The position numbers and the translations under genes are program-made. A DNA stretch of 64,000 bases from Spiroplasma endosymbiont of Asaphidion curtum (lineage in GTDB: Bacteria; Bacillota_I; Bacilli_A; Mycoplasmatales; Nriv7): the NCBI RefSeq assembly GCF_964031085.1, contig NZ_OZ035001.1:930001-994000 (forward strand), written 5' to 3'. Shown here in pieces: positions 53,170-64,000 of this stretch (position 1 is the stretch's first letter; every line of letters starts with the position of its first letter). A model generated the notes under the pieces. It was not told the DNA's origin. It did not search any database and saw nothing but the letters and a program-made list of their open reading frames with translations.

Positions 53170-55395
53170 CTAGTTTTCCATTACAATGACATCATACACA
53201 TGGGGTATTTGTTGTAATGATGACAGTAATTGTTGAAGAAGAACTTTGTTAGCAATTTTAATAACAAGATTAATACTGTATTTATTATCCGAACTTGTTT
53301 CAATATGAATTTGTTGAATCGAAGCATTTAAATTAGCAAGAATATGTGTAATATTAGCCATTAAACCATCACGGTCATAACAAATTACTTTAATATTACT
53401 ATAATATTGATCGCGCTTAACGATATTTTCATTCCACCACACTTCCAGAAGTCGCCCTTGTCGTTCTTCTGGAAGAATATTGTGGCATTTAACTCGATGC
53501 ACGCGAATCCCACCAAGTTTACTAACATATCCCGTAATTGGTTCTAACGGCACTGGCATACAACAATGAGCTAAAGTTGCTTTAATATTATCAGCACCTT
53601 TAACAATAATGTCGTCTTTTAAGTTAATTTTTTCAACTTTTTTTTCTTGAAGATGATTTAAATAAGTATTAGGACTAGTTTCATTACTTGCTAATAAAAG
53701 ATTAATCGCATCATCAAGTTGATATTTCTTATTGGCAACATCTAAATAAAAATCTTCTAAAGTATGATATTTTAATTGCTTTAAGCGATGCATTAGTTCT
53801 TTTTGGGAAACTAACTTTCATTTTAATTTCCGCTGCGTTAAAGCATCATCAATCGCTTTTTTAATATTTTTAATTTTTTTAAGATTTTTAGATTCATTAT
53901 CCTTATGAGTTTCATCAAATTCTTGCTCTTGTTTTTTTAAAAATCTTTTAATTTTATGCAATGCATAACTAGTTTTAGCAATAACTAGTCAGTCACGGGA
54001 TGGTCGCATATTTTTACTAGTTTTAATTTCCACAACATCACCAGATTTTAAAACAGTACTAATAGAAACATAGTTACCATTAATTTTACCACCAGTAGTT
54101 TTCTCGCCAATATCAGTATGAACTTTATATGCAAAATCTAAAATTGTTGACCCAAAAGGCAAAGTAATAACTTTACCATTAGGAGTTAAAACATAAATTA
54201 AAGAAGTAAAAATATCACTCTTAACTGCTAACTCCATATTTGATTTTTCATTACTTTCTAATTCTTCATTATTAATATTTTCTAAATCTAAAATCCGATT
54301 AAAAATATCTAATCGCTCATCAATATCAGCTTGGCGTTTTTTAGTATTATAGATTTCGCCCTCTTTATACTTTCAATGCGACGCCGCCCCATAAGTTGCC
54401 TTTTCATCCATATCAACAGTTCGAATTTGAATCTCATAAATTATTGAATCTTGAATAACTGTTGTATGTAATGACTGATATAAATTATATTTAGGCGTTG
54501 CAATATAGTCCTTAAATCTTCCTGGTAAAGGCGGAAATTGTTGATGTAAATAACCTAAAATCGTATAACATTCATCAATCGTATTAGTAATAATTCTTAT
54601 CGCTAATAAATCATGAATATCTTCAAATTTACGCCCAAAATAATACATCTTACGATAAATTGAATAAATACTTTTGCTACGACCAGAAATTGTTGCTTTA
54701 ATATTCTTACTACTTAATAATGACTTAATATTGTTCATCATTACTGCCATTAATGATTCTAAATGTTCTTTTTCCAAATCAACATTGCGAGAAATTCTTT
54801 TATACTCAACAGGATTTAAAATTGCAAAAGACAAGTCTTCTAAAAGACTTTTTACTTGTCGCATCCCTAACCGGTGCGCAATTGAAGAATAAACTTCTAA
54901 AGTTTCTTTCGCAATAACTTTTTGTTTTTCTAGTTCCAAATATTCAATTGTTTGGATATTATGCAAACGATCTGCTAACTTAATAACAATAACACGAATA
55001 TCATGGGCCATACTTAAATATAACTTTCGCAAATAATTAGATTTAATTTCACTACGATTCATTTTAGCAAAATAAGATACTTTCGTGACCGCTTCAACTA
55101 AAGTTGATATCTCAATATCAAACTCTTTATTCAAGTCTTCAAAAGTTGTCGGTGTGTCTTCTAACACATCATGTAATAAACCAGAAATTAATGTCGCTAA
55201 ATCCATATGCCATGTTGCCAAATAATAAGTTGTTCATAAAGGATGATTAATATAAGGTTCACCACTTTTTCTTAACTGCTGATCATGTTTATTATAAGCA
55301 TAGGCATATGCTCGTTTTATTTCCTCAATATCTTTTTCGTTACTAATATAAGTTTTAACTTTATCTAAAACTTGTTTAAATGTTATCGATTTCAT
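53170..55395 (-). CDS. rsh: Bifunctional (p)ppGpp synthetase/hydrolase (RSH, RelA/SpoT)
   Basis: 741 aa, complete long RSH. HD hydrolase domain (YINHPL, HDVLEDT near residue 75, LADRLHNIQT), synthetase domain (GRSKSIYSIYRKM, FEDIHDLLAIRII, YNLYQSLHTTV), TGS domain (VLTPNGKVITLPFGSTILDFAYKVH), zinc-finger/CC region (ATLAHCCMPVP) and C-terminal ACT domain. Both catalytic halves look intact. Makes and removes the alarmone in response to starvation. apt lies just upstream on the same strand, a common mollicute order. Confidence 0.97.
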
Positions 55396-55414
55396 AATAT
55401 CAAACTCACTTATT

Positions 55415-55927
55415 TTAATATTGAATTAAACTTTCAATTTTTAAATTAGGAAATTGCTCACGGGCTTTAAAACTAGTCAATTCAATAACAAATACCGCGG
55501 CAATAACTTCGCCCTGTAATTCTTCAATTAAATTAATAATGGCATCAATCGTACCACCACTGGCTAGCAAATCATCAACAATAACAACTTTCATTCCGGG
55601 AACAATTGCATCCTTATGAATTGCTAAAGTACTTTTATTATATTCTAATTCATAACTTTTATGAATAACTGCTCGTGGTAATTTATCTGACTTGCGAATG
55701 GGAATAAATCCCAATCCCAATTCACTAGCAACCGGAGTTGCAAAAATAAATCCTCGGGCTTCGGGTGCCACAATAACATCGGGTTTAAATGATTTAACAA
55801 TTTCCTCTAATTGCTTAACGACTTGTTTAAATGCTGCACCATTAGCCAATAATGGTGTTATATCCTTAAATTGAATTCCTGCTTTTGGAAAATTAGGAAC
55901 ATCAATTATTAATTTTTTTAAATCCAT
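55415..55927 (-). CDS. apt: Adenine phosphoribosyltransferase
   Basis: 170 aa, normal length. N-terminal VPNFPKAGIQFKDITPLL, APEARGFIFATPVASEL and PRPP loop VVIVDDLLASGGT. Salvages adenine to AMP using PRPP. Sits 19 bp upstream of rsh and 25 bp after secDF, probably one transcript. Confidence 0.97.
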   Translation of the reverse strand: MDLKKLIIDVPNFPKAGIQFKDITPLLANGAAFKQVVKQLEEIVKSFKPDVIVAPEARGFIFATPVASELGLGFIPIRKSDKLPRAVIHKSYELEYNKSTLAIHKDAIVPGMKVVIVDDLLASGGTIDAIINLIEELQGEVIAAVFVIELTSFKAREQFPNLKIESLIQY

Positions 55928-55952
55928 TAATTAACTCATCTTTCCAACATTA

Positions 55953-58784
55953 TTAATCATTAACACCGACGACAATTTGTTCATCAGGTCCAGTTAATGA
56001 TTTATAAATTTTTTGCTTTTTATTTCGTAAAAGTTGCCCTTTAATGTTAGCAAAATATACTCATAATCATCGTAATAAAATTGTTGAAGAATAAATACCA
56101 ATAACACTACCTAATAAAAGAGCAAATGCTGCACCGATATTTTGACCAATAACAAATAATGTCATTGACAATAATAAGACTAACGATAAAACAATTAAAC
56201 TACTTTTTAAAGTCATTGTAAATCCAGTATTTACCAAATCCGATAAATTACTCTTATTCATTTTAGTACTATCCAAACCAATTTTATTTTCCCGAACACG
56301 GTCAAAGATAATTATTTTATGAATAATAGCAAAGATAACTACTGCTAAAATAGCTGTAACAACTTCAATCGTTACTTCAAAACGACAAATAATTATCAAA
56401 GAACAAGTTAATAAAACATCATGAATAATTGTCAATATTAATGGTAGAATAAAACTTCAATCAAAACGAATAATTAAATAAATTAGAACAATCGCCATAA
56501 TAACTGCTAACACAATAACCCCATCAATGACAACATCACCACTAGTTTCATTTCATAAAGAACCATAACTAACATCATTAATTCTAATCTCAGATTGGAA
56601 ATTATTTTCTGATAACCAAGTTTGTAAGGAGTTAACATGTTTATTATCAATTAAGGATGTTTTAATAACAATATTATATCCGCCATCTTCAATGCGGTTA
56701 AACACTGATAGGGAATAACTATCTGCTGAATAATCGGTTTTAAATTTACTAATAATTTCATTTTTAGTTTCTGCAATCACTTTTAGAAACGCCTCATCAT
56801 CAGCACCATCATCACTCGTAATACTATGTCCAGAAGTTTGCACTTGAAAAATTGTTCCCCGCGTAAATTCTAAACTAGTACCCGGGCCCGCCGTTGTAAC
56901 AACAATAACACCACACGAAATAATAATCGTAGAAAGTAAAATTAATCATTTAAAACTTTTTTGATAACTAAATTTCTTAGAAAAATGCGTTATCTTATTA
57001 AAACCAATCTTTTTAATAACATGATGAATTTTTTGTTTTATAACTACAAAATTAGTCATTACTAAATCTTGACGATTATTAATCCAGTTTAACGATAATA
57101 GCGAATAATAAATCCCTCGGATTAAAACAATACCAAAAATAAAAGCTCCTAAAATACTAATAATTAGCATAATCGCAAACGATTTAATAATACCGGTTCC
57201 AAATCAATAAATAAAGAAACTAATTGTCAATGTCAAAACCGTCATATCAAAAACTGTTGATATTGATTTTCGATTAGCATCTAAAAAAGATTGAATTAAA
57301 GATTTACCCCCATTAAACTCGGTTTTCATTCGTTCTAATAAAATAATACTACTACTTAAAGCAACCATTATACCTATTAGCATGGCAATAAACACTTCTC
57401 AGCCATAAATACCTAATAAAACATTAAACACAACCATTGTAACAATAACCATTGTTGCTAAAATAAGACCCAAAATAAGACCCAAAACACGATAAAATAC
57501 TGCCAAAATAACTAATATTATTAATAAAATAACACTAACAGTAATAATCATTATAACCTTTGTGGCATCACTAATTATGGTATCGGATACTGAATATGAC
57601 TCAACTTGATAGGCAATTCCTTTAATGCCGGCACTAAAAATCTTAGCTAAACCAGCGGCCGCCTCTTCACCACTAATCTCAATAAAAGCAATATCATTTA
57701 CTTTATCACTATTATTAGGTTTAAGTTGTAATGACGAAGATGTGATTAAATACTTATTTTTATATTTGTTATTCATAACATCTTTAAATTCAGTATTAAC
57801 AAGTTCTACTAAAAAAGGACGAAACGGATTTAAATATTGTTGTTTATCATAAGTATCATCTTCATTATTAATATCAATTGTTAAATCACTATTTGGCGAA
57901 TTCTTATTATAACTAAGAACCTCATTAAAAGTAACATCATCGTTTTGAAAATAGTTATAAATATCAGAATCAGTATTAACACCTTGATCAGCTAAATTTA
58001 CCTCTTTAACATCACCATTTTTACGATTACGAACACTAGCCGTTAAGAGACTTCGCAGAGCATTTCTTAAATCTTCAGCTTCAACACCTTGTAATGCTAC
58101 CGCTTTAGCATTAATAAATTTTCTAAATTTTATTAAATCGCTATAATTGCTGCGCATCTCATCTAACATTTGTCCAAAATCTTGTCAAACATAAACTGCC
58201 TTCTTATCTTGATATTTTAAAATTGCATTATATAACTCTAAATTTTTAATTTTGAATTCAATTGATGGTTTATTTATTCCCGAAATTAAAGAATTCTTTA
58301 TTGAACTACTATCAATAAAATCTTTTAAAACGATTCTTTTACCATTCTTCTTTGCTGGCTTGTAACTTTCACCAGTTCCTGTACCAACAAGTAAATCATC
58401 GCCTTTATCATCCAAAAAGAAAATTGATCCGCTGCGTTCAACATCGCGTAAAAAATCAGCAATATTACCATAATTGGCTTGTGGAACCATAACATTTAAA
58501 CGATTCCCACCAATATTACTAGTAAAACGACTAATATCCATCCTTTTTTTTCTTAAAGGATCAATTTTATCTTGCAAAGTATTAACAGCCTCATGACGAT
58601 TTTTCGCATTTTCATAACTAACAATTGTTTGATATGTCCCACCAGCTAACATTCCTGAACGAAAATTACTATTAACAAAAAAACTACCCGTAAGCAAACC
58701 AGCAATGGTACTTAAAATTAAAATAATAAATAAACCGAATTGAATCCAAAGGTTTCGTTGTGTTCCTTTAATATTATTTTCCAT
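55953..58784 (-). CDS. secDF: Protein translocase subunit SecDF (single polypeptide)
   Basis: 943 aa. SecD half: first helix (residues 13-35), a long extracellular domain and then five helices with the motif YQVESYSVSDT near residue 400. SecF half from about residue 580: SLEFTRGTIF matches the SecF D/E-x-x-GG-like entry, then YGSLWNETSGDVVIDGVIVL and HDVLLTCSLIIICRFEV, the usual SecF helix 4-5 motif. Uses ion flow to pull preproteins out. Several UGA Trp codons. The periplasmic part is longer than in B. subtilis SecDF. Confidence 0.94.
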
Positions 58785-58796
58785 ATCTATACCTCA

Positions 58797-59078
58797 TTAT
58801 TTCTTTTCAAACATTTCTTTAAAATCATCTAACGATATTGTTTTATCAGTAATTAATTTATTATTAATATGTTCAATAACAATATTTAGTTTAATATTAA
58901 ATATATCATATGTTGCTTGTTGCAAACTAGTAACTTGCCGTTTATGCAAAATCACTTCCAGATAATAATAATAAGTTGCCACATCAACGATTGACAACGA
59001 AGAAATTTCTAATTTCAATTCCATAGTTTTTAATTCTAATAATTTAAGAACATAACTATACAAATAAGACTTTTCCAT
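58797..59078 (-). CDS. Small conserved protein, ComN-like (post-transcriptional regulator family)
   Basis: 93 aa. Helical, with a tyrosine-rich segment (DVATYYYYLEVILHKRQVTS) followed by a conserved-looking helix (LQQATYDIFNIKLNIVIEHI). The size, helix pattern and location directly before secDF match ComN (YrzD), which lies next to secDF in Bacillus. The match is by context and general pattern. Start ATG 59078 is preferred over TTG 59102 because GGAAAAAG lies about 8 nt upstream. Confidence 0.55.
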   Translation of the reverse strand: MEKSYLYSYVLKLLELKTMELKLEISSLSIVDVATYYYYLEVILHKRQVTSLQQATYDIFNIKLNIVIEHINNKLITDKTISLDDFKEMFEKK

Positions 59079-59160
59079 TACTTTTTCCAACCTTATTGTC
59101 AAATCATTTATAATTATACAATATAATTTTTAAAAGTGAAAAAATAATTGTCGCTAACAA

Positions 59161-59309
59161 CTATCGGCATTGTTTCTCCTTAGCAAAAAAATATTGAATG
59201 TGTTTTCAAGCATCTTGTTCATCATTATTTAAACGAATAATACCTTCATAAGTAAATCTTTTTTTACAATTTGGTTTTTGTAAAATTGGTTTTTGTCATT
59301 TAAAATAAT
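59161..59309 (-). pseudogene. C-terminal remnant of an unidentified gene cut by ISb
   Basis: About 48 residues: FKWQKPILQKPNCKKRFTY, then EGIIRLNNDEQDAWKHIQYF and stop. In-frame UGA Trp twice. Upstream part lost at ISb. Same strand as the secDF operon, so it was probably its upstream neighbour. Not recognised. Confidence 0.5.
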
Positions 59310-59772
59310 AGACTTGGTACATAACTATAACTAGCTTAATTCAAAATTATATATTCCTGAAATTAAGTTAAATCGTAATCCAAATCTTCTAATCTTATTG
59401 CGATAACGATAAACTAGTATTTTAAATCTTTTTAATCTAGCAAAAACATGTTCAATGGCAATTCTGACTTTACTTAAAAAGCTATTATATTCCTTTTTAT
59501 CTGGATTTAAAGGCTTATTTTTACTCTTTTTTAATTGGCAATAATGTATTTTTATGAACATTTTGCAAACCTTGATATCCTGAATCAGCAATTAATTCTA
59601 ATTTTGGATTTATAAGTGTATTTGATTTTAAAAATAACTTATAATCATGAATACTGCCATAACAAAAATCTACTGAAATAATTTTATTGTTAAATAAATC
59701 AATAATTATTTGCGATTTTAATGAATGTTGCCTTTTCTTACCAGAAAATAATAATTTTAGTTTTTTTTAATT
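59310..59772 (-). mobile_element. ISb 3' half
   Basis: 463 bp: AGACTTGGTACATAAC end and the orfB half of the transposase, with an extra T near 59530. It stops at an IS30 end after the T8 slip-type run. Confidence 0.9.
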
Positions 59773-59875
59773 GCCAAATTGTAAAGTTAAGTGCAACTAA
59801 ATTATTTTTCTAACCAAATATTCGATTGGTGAAAGATAATTTAGTATTTTTCTTGGTCTTTGGTTTAAAGACAAT
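59773..59875 (-). mobile_element. IS30 right-end fragment
   Basis: 103 bp from GCCAAATTG to TTTAAAGACAAT, the last 26 codons of the transposase plus the end. Cut by ISa. Confidence 0.9.
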
Positions 59876-59938
59876 AGACTTCTTGCATTACTTATTTATT
59901 AAACAAAATTCCTATAAAATATATTTAAAATAGAAATT
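59876..59938 (+). mobile_element. ISa left-end fragment
   Basis: 63 bp of the ISa left end up to TAGAAATTA; orfA is absent. Confidence 0.88.
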
Positions 59939-60351
59939 AATAACATTGTTTTAAAAGGAACAATTTTTTCGTTTGCTATTTATAATAAATTGCTTTATAT
60001 TGGAACAACAGAAAAAAATGATGGATCGGGTAGTCTTTATAGTGTTGATCTTGAAAACAATAATAAAGTAACAGAAATTACTGGCATAAAAGGAGAAGTC
60101 TATAGATTAATTACCCAAAAAATAAACTTTATGTCGGAACAAGAACCGGAGATTACGAAAATTACCAAGGAAAACTTTACAGTGTTGATCTTGAAAACAA
60201 TAATAAAGTAACAGAAATTGATAATATTTCAAATTTTAATGTTTATGGATTGGCAGCTATTGATGACTATATTTATATTGGAATGTCAAGTCTTGATAGT
60301 AATATTTTAGGGGCGCATAAAGTTTTGTTAGGTAGGAAAATGTTTAAATAA
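59939..60351 (+). pseudogene. Repeat protein (propeller-like blades), truncated and frameshifted
   Basis: C-terminal part of a protein with repeated units of about 50 residues: LLYIGTTEKNDGSGSLYSVD + LENNNKVTEI, then KLYVGTRTGDYENYQGKLYS + VDLENNNKVTEI, then DYIYIGMSSLDSN and the tail AHKVLLGRKMFK. The L-Y-x-G-T ... G-x-L-Y-S-V-D pattern resembles beta-propeller blades. The two LYSVDLENNNKVTEI blocks are also identical over more than 40 nt of DNA. A frameshift lies near 60118 (A6 run). N-terminus removed by ISa. Probably a surface protein by analogy; no signal is visible. Confidence 0.6.
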
Positions 60352-60467
60352 TTTTGAAAGAAAAGCAATTAAAAATTTATTACCTTTTTACTTGAAAAAT
60401 AAGTAATAAAACAAAATATTTAATATTAACAAACATATTCTTAATAAAAGGTTATAAAAACAACATT

Positions 60468-61321
60468 AGACTTCTTGCATTACTTATTAAAATAATTACA
60501 AATTATTTGTAAATAAAAAATACTATATAGTAATTTCTAACTTTTATTAGGTTAATACTTATGGATTTTATTAAATGTGTAAATTTTGACACAACAAAAA
60601 ATTATTTTATTATTTAAATTTAATTTTAAATAAATATTTTATGTTATCTATAATTGCAAATTATAAATTGAAGCAATTAAATTAAATCTTAAACTAAATC
60701 GTTTTCTACGATTACGATATTTTTCAGTAATAATTTTAAATTTTTTAAGAATAGCAAAAATATTTTCAATAATAATTCTCATTTTTGAAATTAATTTATT
60801 ATTATGTTTTTGTTCTTTATTTAAAGGGTTTTTCTTTGTTTTTTTCTTAGGTATTAGAACATTACTATGAATTTTTTGTATTCCTTGATAACCATTATCA
60901 ACTATTAATTTAGTATTTTTTAAAATTGGGATTTTTGATTCTTTAAATAAACAAAAATCATGCTTTTTACCGAGAGAAAAATTTGTTGCAATAATTATTT
61001 TGCTTTCTTTTTCAATAATTACTTGTGTTTTAATAGTGTGTTTTTTCTTTTTTCCTGAATAAGATTGTTTTTGTCTTTTTTGGGCGTTGAATGGGTGTTT
61101 CTGTAGCATCAATAATAATTGTTTTATCATTAAAATAATCATTTATTAATGCTTTTTTACCAGCAAGTTGTTGAAAATCAGGATGTTTGATTAAAATATC
61201 TTCAATTCACTTGATATTTCGATAACAACTAGCTTCACTAATATCAAAACTTTTACCAAGATGAAAATAAGTACGATATTCTCGTCAATATGATAAAGTC
61301 ATCAATAATCTATTTTCTAAT
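60468..61321 (-). mobile_element. ISa, 5' part lost
   Basis: 854 bp from the right end to orfA codon ENRLL, where a second ISa is inserted at AAT. The A run at the slip site is 6 (61077-61082), so it was inactive before the second insertion. Confidence 0.9.
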
Positions 61322-62406
61322 AGACTTCTTGCATTACTTATTAAAATAATTACAAATTATTTGTAAATAAAAAATACTATATAGTAATTTCTAACTTTTA
61401 TTAGGTTAATACTTATGGATTTTATTAAATGTGTAAATTTTGACACAACAAAAAATTATTTTATTATTTAAATTTAATTTTAAATAAATATTTTATGTTA
61501 TCTATAATTGCAAATTATAAATTGAAGCAATTAAATTAAATCTTAAACTAAATCGTTTTCTACGATTACGATATTTTTCAGTAATAATTTTAAATTTTTT
61601 AAGAATAGCAAAAATATTTTCAATAATAATTCTCATTTTTGAAATTAATTTATTATTATGTTTTTGTTCTTTATTTAAAGGGTTTTTCTTTGTTTTTTTC
61701 TTAGGTATTAGAACATTACTATGAATTTTTTGTATTCCTTGATAACCATTATCAACTATTAATTTAGTATTTTTTAAAATTGGGATTTTTGATTCTTTAA
61801 ATAAACAAAAATCATGCTTTTTACCGAGAGAAAAATTTGTTGCAATAATTATTTTGCTTTCTTTTTCAATAATTACTTGTGTTTTAATAGTGTGTTTTTT
61901 CTTTTTTTCCTGAATAAGATTGTTTTTGTCTTTTTTTGGGCGTTGAATGGGTGTTTCTGTAGCATCAATAATAATTGTTTTATCATTAAAATAATCATTT
62001 ATTAATGCTTTTTTACCAGCAAGTTGTTGAAAATCAGGATGTTTGATTAAAATATCTTCAATTCACTTGATATTTCGATAACAACTAGCTTCACTAATAT
62101 CAAAACTTTTACCAAGATGAAAATAAGTACGATATTCTCGTCAATATGATAAAGTCATCAATAATCTATTTTCTAATGATAATTTATTATTTTTACCACC
62201 TCTTTTAAACTTTTTTAACTCAGCTTCTTTTAAAATATTTAACATTTTATTAAAAGTACTTTGCTTTATTCCAGTTAATCGTAATAATTCTTTATCATTA
62301 ATAAAATTAAATTTATCAAATTTCATAATCTTAAATTCCTTATAATTTCTATTTTAAATATATTTTATAGGAATTTTGTTTAATAAATAAGTAATGCAAG
62401 AAGTCT
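61322..62406 (-). mobile_element. ISa, full length, with a mutated transposase
   Basis: 1085 bp, complete ends. The transposase frame (61502-62326) has the 7-nt slip run but also one extra T near 61910, which shifts orfB right after the junction. Left flank AAT is ISa; right flank ATT is an ISb scrap. Confidence 0.92.
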
Positions 62407-62407
62407 A

Positions 62408-62450
62408 TTATCAAAATAGTAGATAAAATTGAGGGTTATGTACCAAGTCT
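62408..62450 (-). mobile_element. ISb/MITE left-end scrap
   Basis: About 43 bp, ATTATCAAAATAGTAG ... GTTATGTACCAAGTCT, the terminal part of ISb or a MITE with no second end. Confidence 0.75.
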
Positions 62451-62454
62451 TTTA

Positions 62455-62696
62455 CAGTTTTCTTTTAATGTTAATGAGAATTATGAAAATAAAGGGTGTT
62501 GGGCAATAGTACCAGATATTGGTACAGTTGATTTAACAATTCCCAATGATGGCACAGCATATTCATTTTCATCAAAAAATAAGAAACCATGGAAGGTTCT
62601 TATTCCTCAAAAATGTTTTTTTGAAAATAAAATGAATAAAATTTATTATTCGCTGAATTATACTTGCACTTACAAGTATAATTCAGCTTATTAATA
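62455..62696 (+). pseudogene. Unidentified coding remnant ending in an IS30-derived hairpin
   Basis: About 66 residues open: FNVNENYENKGCWAIVPDIG, then TVDLTIPNDGTAYSFSSKNK and KPWKVLIPQKCFF. It continues through the IS30 palindrome (LNYTCTYKYNSAY) to a stop. Uses TGG for Trp twice, unlike neighbouring genes that use TGA, which may point to recent transfer. Not recognised. Confidence 0.4.
62652..62687. repeat. 36-bp palindrome made of two IS30 left ends
   Basis: GCTGAATTATACTTG + CACT + TACAAGTATAATTCAGC. Each arm equals the IS30 left terminus; the inner bases also continue the terminus on one side. No internal IS30 sequence remains. It would fold as a perfect 15-bp (or longer) hairpin in RNA. 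Confidence 0.85.
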
Positions 62697-62848
62697 ATTT
62701 TTATTGTGTAAAAATTCAATAATATGATAGAATGATGATGAATAAAAATGACAATAACAAGAAAGGTGTGTAGTTTAGTAATTAAATAATATAATTAGCT
62801 GATTGTTTTACTTCTTCAAAACAATACCTAAGAAAACTAAACGCGACC
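62697..62848 (+). repeat. Repeat R1, copy 3 (most complete)
   Basis: About 150 bp. Contains TTGTGTAAAAATTCAA and GATAGAAT, then GAATAAAAATGACAATAACAAG and the AT-rich core shared with 24931-25045 and 47609-47720, ending AAACTAAACGCGACC. No ORF of useful length. Confidence 0.75.
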
Positions 62849-62863
62849 AATGTAAACAATTAG

Positions 62864-62892
62864 TTAATATCAATGGATTTTTATGTTATAAT
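62864..62892 (+). promoter_or_regulatory. Possible promoter of the CNNM gene
   Basis: TTAATA (62864-62869), 17-bp spacer, TATAAT (62887-62892). The -10 is perfect, the -35 weak. Confidence 0.4.
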
Positions 62893-62940
62893 TATAATCC
62901 ATATTTAAAGAAACTAACTTTTAGGAGGAATTAATAACTA

Positions 62941-64000
62941 GTGGAAATTGATGATTGGCTCATTTTTAATATAAGTTGACAAATTACATTATCTTGGTTA
63001 GCACCAACAATATTTATTTTATTATTTTTAAGTGCTTTTTTTTCAGCAATGGAAACAGCATTGACTTCAATTAATATTATTAGAATTAAAAATTTAGCAA
63101 AAACTAATAAAAAGCATACAAAAAAAACTAAAAGAGTATATCTTTTAGTTAAAGATTATAGTATTACGATTACAACGCTTTTAATTGCTAATAATTTAGT
63201 TAACATTGCTTTAGCGACATTTGTTACTTTCTTTTTTGATAATCAATTGGGTTTACCAACACATTGATCTTTAATAATATCAACAATGTTTTCTTTAGTA
63301 ATTGTATTGTTATTTGGAGAAATTATTCCTAAAAATATTGCACGCTGAATTCCCGAAAAGTTAGCTATTAGTTGTTCTTGAGTGATTGTTGTGGTAAGAT
63401 GATTTTTTTATCCATTAGCTTATATGTTTTCAAAAATTAAATTAAAATCAGAGCATCCTTCAACAACAGAAAGAGAACTATTAGAACTTGTAAAAACTAT
63501 TGAAAATGAAGGCGTTTTGGAAAAACAAGAGCGTCATTTAATTACTTCAGCAATTATGTTTGATGAAAAAACTGTTAAAACGGCGATGCAGCCAAGAGAT
63601 AAAACATTAACAATTAATTACAATAGTTCTATTAGTGATATTAAGACTTTATATCGGCAAAAGAAGTTTACTAGAGTACCAGTAATAAATCCTAATACTA
63701 AAGTTGTTAAGGGAATTCTTAATGTTAAAGATATTATTATTAATACCCTTGATGATGAATCATTAACGATACCATCGCTTTTATTAAAACCGTTATTTTT
63801 GTCTAAAAATACCAAATTAAGTGTTGCCTTAGAAAAAATGCAAAAGAATAAGATGCATTTAGCAATTGTAACAAGTAGTAAAACTAAAAAAGATTTTATT
63901 GGTATTATTACAATGGAGGATTTAATTGAGGAATTAGTTGGCGAAATTTATGATGAGCATGATACAACAGGAAAAATTTATGAAATTGGGCATCATAAAT
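62941..64000 (+). CDS. CNNM/CBS domain membrane protein (HlyC/CorC type), 3' end outside window
   Basis: 353 residues visible. An N-terminal DUF21/CNNM domain of four membrane segments carries the motif LSAFFSAMETALTSIN near residue 31 and LFGEIIPKNIAR near residue 126. Two CBS modules follow (KTAMQPRDKTLTINYN; FIGIITMEDLIEELVGEIYD). Family members are linked to Mg2+ or Co2+ export and regulation; the hemolysin name is historical. GTG 62941 lies 10 nt after TTAGGAGGAA. UGA Trp occurs several times. Confidence 0.93.

Noticed and set aside
60370-60410. Weak inverted repeat TTATTAC / GTAATAA after the repeat protein
   Set aside because: Stem of 7 A/T-rich pairs with a loop of about 20 nt and no U-run; too weak to call a terminator.
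61814-62005. Phe/Asn-rich 63-aa ORF in ISa
   Set aside because: Antisense of the Lys-rich orfB junction; low-complexity artefact.

Overview
The window is a low-GC Spiroplasma chromosome segment, most like the S. citri group. In-frame TGA codons sit at conserved Trp positions in nearly every gene, so genes must be read with code 4 (UGA = Trp) and span several apparent ORFs. The Spiroplasma-type features are relatives of a filamentous plectrovirus, lipoproteins, a fused SecDF and a very dense insertion-sequence load.

Three element families dominate. (1) An IS30-type element of 1082 bp has ends GCCAAATTG / AATTCAGC, makes 4-bp target duplications and encodes an intact 316-aa DDE transposase. 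(2) 'ISa' is an IS5-like element of about 1084 bp with ends AGACTTCTTGCATTACTTATT; its transposase is in two frames joined by a -1 shift on an A7 run. (3) 'ISb' is a related IS5-like element of about 905 bp with ends AGACTTGGTACATAAC; no copy here is intact, but four short (141-144 bp) non-autonomous derivatives (MITEs) are present. ISa, ISb and the MITEs make 3-bp A/T target duplications. Elements are nested up to three deep, and many copies lack matching target duplications, which points to IS-mediated deletion and inversion.

Layout. 1-6.9 kb (minus): cls, tRNA-Ser, then an operon nrnA-tsaE-ECF S component-coaX-tsaB, with coaX split by an IS stack. 7-12.2 kb: MITEs, truncated surface-protein genes and IS copies. 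12.3-24.7 kb (minus): the best preserved block, with ftsA-rsmH-mraZ behind a clear promoter and MraZ boxes, rpmF-yceD-MATE-pheT-pheS, glpT-glpO split by a MITE, a SpoU rRNA methylase and tRNA-Leu. 25-31.3 kb (plus): more IS copies, then a decayed pyruvate dehydrogenase operon (E1-alpha cut by ISa, E1-beta with three frameshifts, E2 fused to the tail of E3), then yebC. 34-38.2 kb (minus): recO (ending in an IS), era, an ABC-2 exporter, cdd, ybeY. 38.2-44.6 kb: an ISb carrying two ISa copies, a plectrovirus remnant and IS30. 44.7-46.5 kb: rpsD with a long leader and a truncated ankyrin-repeat gene. 46.5-52.9 kb: IS copies and gene fragments. 53-59.1 kb: a 30-aa Cys-rich peptide, then rsh (relA/spoT), apt, secDF and a ComN-like gene. 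59.2-62.7 kb: IS fragments and a broken repeat-protein gene. 62.9-64 kb: a CNNM/CBS membrane protein running off the window.

The intact genes cover translation and RNA modification, cell division, stringent response, secretion and glycerol-3-phosphate use. Accessory and some metabolic genes (CoA synthesis, pyruvate oxidation, an amino-acid/dicarboxylate symporter, surface proteins) are being removed by mobile elements.
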